A DNA stretch of 7,352 nt, from assembly GCA_900753715.1 (NCBI GenBank), contig CAAEAE010000091.1:1-7352 (forward strand), written 5' to 3'. The notes under the pieces were generated by a model, which did no database searches, was not told the origin of the DNA, and saw only the letters and a list, made by a program, of their open reading frames with translations. Positions 6,222-7,352 of this stretch are shown one piece after another. Each line of letters opens with the position of its first letter. Positions within the stretch are counted from its first letter, which is position 1. Made by a program: the position numbers and the translations under genes. The DNA comes from an uncultured Roseburia sp. (GTDB lineage: Bacteria; Bacillota_A; Clostridia; Lachnospirales; Lachnospiraceae).

Positions 6222-7352
6222 GGAAAGTGTGGAAAACAGACTGATTCAGGCGGTACAGAGTGAGGCAGAAACGGAAAAATGCCTGTTGGAGGAACATTCC
6301 TGGCAGGTGCTTTACCACCTGTCTGCTATCCGGGAGAATATTCTGGAATGGTATCCATTTGCCCCGGATGCTTCGTTACTTGAGATTGGGGCAGAATGTG
6401 GAGCGTTGACAGGGATGTTCTGCGATAAGGTAAAACGCGTGGTCGCATTGGAAAAGTCAGAAGCGGGCGTCAGAGTCAATCTGGCGCGCAATGGGAACAG
6501 ACAGAATCTGACAGTTGTCGGGGAAGAATTCTTTTCCTGGCAGAGCGAAGAAAAATTCGATTATGTGACACTGATTGGCGGTCTTGGCTATGCGGGGCGC
6601 GAAAACTGGGACAAAGATCCGTATCTTGCCATGTTGGAGAAGGCAAGAACCTTTTTAAAGCCCGGTGGGAAACTGTTTGTTGCCATCGAAAATAAATATG
6701 GAGTGAAATATTTTGCCGGCGCGAGGGAAGACCACACCGGCAGATGTTTTGATGGGCTTGAAAATTATACGGTTGCGCGGGATGTGAAAACGTTTTCACA
6801 TAAGACGTTAAATAAATTACTGCTTGAGGCGGGATTTACACACAATGCGTTTTACTATCCGATGCCGGATAATAAGCTGCCCTCTGAGATTTATTCAGAG
6901 GAGAGTAAGCCCTCCTTTGGCAGTTTGCGTTACCCGTGTGTTGCCTATGATAATGACCGCTATGAGCTGATTGATGAGAGACTTTTATTTGACTCCATCT
7001 GTCAGGATGATATGTTTGGAGATTTTGCCAACGCCTTTCTGGTGGTCTGCGATAACGGACAGCCGGTTTTGCCGGAGAAGGAAACGGTGCTCTATGCAAA
7101 ATATAACAGACAGCGTGCACCGGAGTATCAGCTTTGTACCAAGATTATCAAAGAATGTGATGGCAGCAGGCTGGTGCAAAAAGAGGCATTAAATCCGCGG
7201 GCGGCAGCCCATATGGAACGCTTCTCACAAAATCGCACGATACTGATGGAGTTTTATCAGAAGATGGCAGAAAACGGCACGGATGTTTCAATTCCGGTAA
7301 CGCTTCTTTCCAATGAAAACGGATGCGCGTCATTTCCGTTTGTGGAGGGGAA
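6214..7352 (+). CDS. SAM-dependent methyltransferase with additional C-terminal domain (3' end outside window)
   Basis: An uninterrupted frame from ATG 6214 to the window edge, 379 complete codons with no stop. A good ribosome site, AAAGGG (6202-6207), lies six bases before the ATG. The class I methyltransferase fold is visible: motif I LLEIGAECGALTG (55-67, E-x-G-x-x-x-G), the acidic Glu80 at the end of beta 2 (VVALEKS), FDYVTLIGGLGYAG (115-128), ARTFLKPGGKLFVAIENKYG (144-163) and the conserved loop EDHTGRCFDG (172-181), then FSHKTLNKLLLEAGF (194-208). This loop pattern is familiar from methyltransferases in surface-glycan loci. From about residue 240 a second region begins: FLVV (275-278), VLYAKYNRQRAPEYQL (292-307) and VQKEALNPRAAAHM (321-334). 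It is not part of the methyltransferase core and faintly recalls a kinase N-lobe; the rest is cut off. It probably modifies the glycan handled by the adjacent exporter. The substrate is unknown. Confidence 0.88.
   Translation, partial: MIEESVENRLIQAVQSEAETEKCLLEEHSWQVLYHLSAIRENILEWYPFAPDASLLEIGAECGALTGMFCDKVKRVVALEKSEAGVRVNLARNGNRQNLTVVGEEFFSWQSEEKFDYVTLIGGLGYAGRENWDKDPYLAMLEKARTFLKPGGKLFVAIENKYGVKYFAGAREDHTGRCFDGLENYTVARDVKTFSHKTLNKLLLEAGFTHNAFYYPMPDNKLPSEIYSEESKPSFGSLRYPCVAYDNDRYELIDERLLFDSICQDDMFGDFANAFLVVCDNGQPVLPEKETVLYAKYNRQRAPEYQLCTKIIKECDGSRLVQKEALNPRAAAHMERFSQNRTILMEFYQKMAENGTDVSIPVTLLSNENGCASFPFVEG

Noticed and set aside
6476..7333. Several short open frames on both strands near the right end
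   Set aside because: All are out of frame with the continuous methyltransferase gene that starts at 6214 and carries a clear SAM-binding fold; they lack ribosome sites and motifs.

Overview
The window most likely comes from a butyrate-forming anaerobic Firmicute, probably a gut-type Lachnospiraceae (Clostridia). The evidence is the bcd-etfB-etfA gene order, clostridial-style protein sequences, strong AGGAGG-type ribosome sites and a Gram-positive-style export signal on the secreted protease. The genus cannot be fixed from the sequence alone.

Layout. (1) Positions 1-2105 hold the 3' end of the butyryl-CoA dehydrogenase operon: the last 49 codons of bcd, then etfB and etfA, all rightward with short gaps. 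A strong hairpin closes it and looks like a terminator working in both directions. (2) Positions 2173-3474 carry a leftward gene, convergent with etfA, for a secreted M6-type zinc metalloprotease. (3) Positions 3487-3596 are a compact divergent control region in which two extended -10 promoters, one for the protease and one for a small membrane protein, are interleaved and probably cannot both be occupied. (4) Positions 3597-3896 encode a 99-residue DUF4190-like membrane protein. (5) Positions 3946-7352 start with a near-consensus promoter and a leader hairpin. They continue with a Wzm/TagG-type ABC permease, a Wzt-type ATPase with a C-terminal carbohydrate-binding-like domain, and a long open frame, overlapping the ATPase gene by 8 bases, that runs off the window end. 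That last gene starts with a SAM-dependent methyltransferase domain.

How the genes work together. Bcd with EtfAB reduces crotonyl-CoA to butyryl-CoA, and in anaerobes this is typically coupled to ferredoxin reduction by electron bifurcation. The right-hand genes form a cell-surface glycan export module: permease and ATPase move a lipid-linked polysaccharide across the membrane, and the methyltransferase is well placed to modify the glycan. The combination of a Wzt with a C-terminal extension and a translationally coupled methyltransferase with a second domain resembles in outline the WbdD/Wzt cap-and-export logic of E. coli O9a. This analogy is the most interesting hypothesis here, but it is inference. 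No tRNA, rRNA, CRISPR array, insertion sequence or phage gene is seen.
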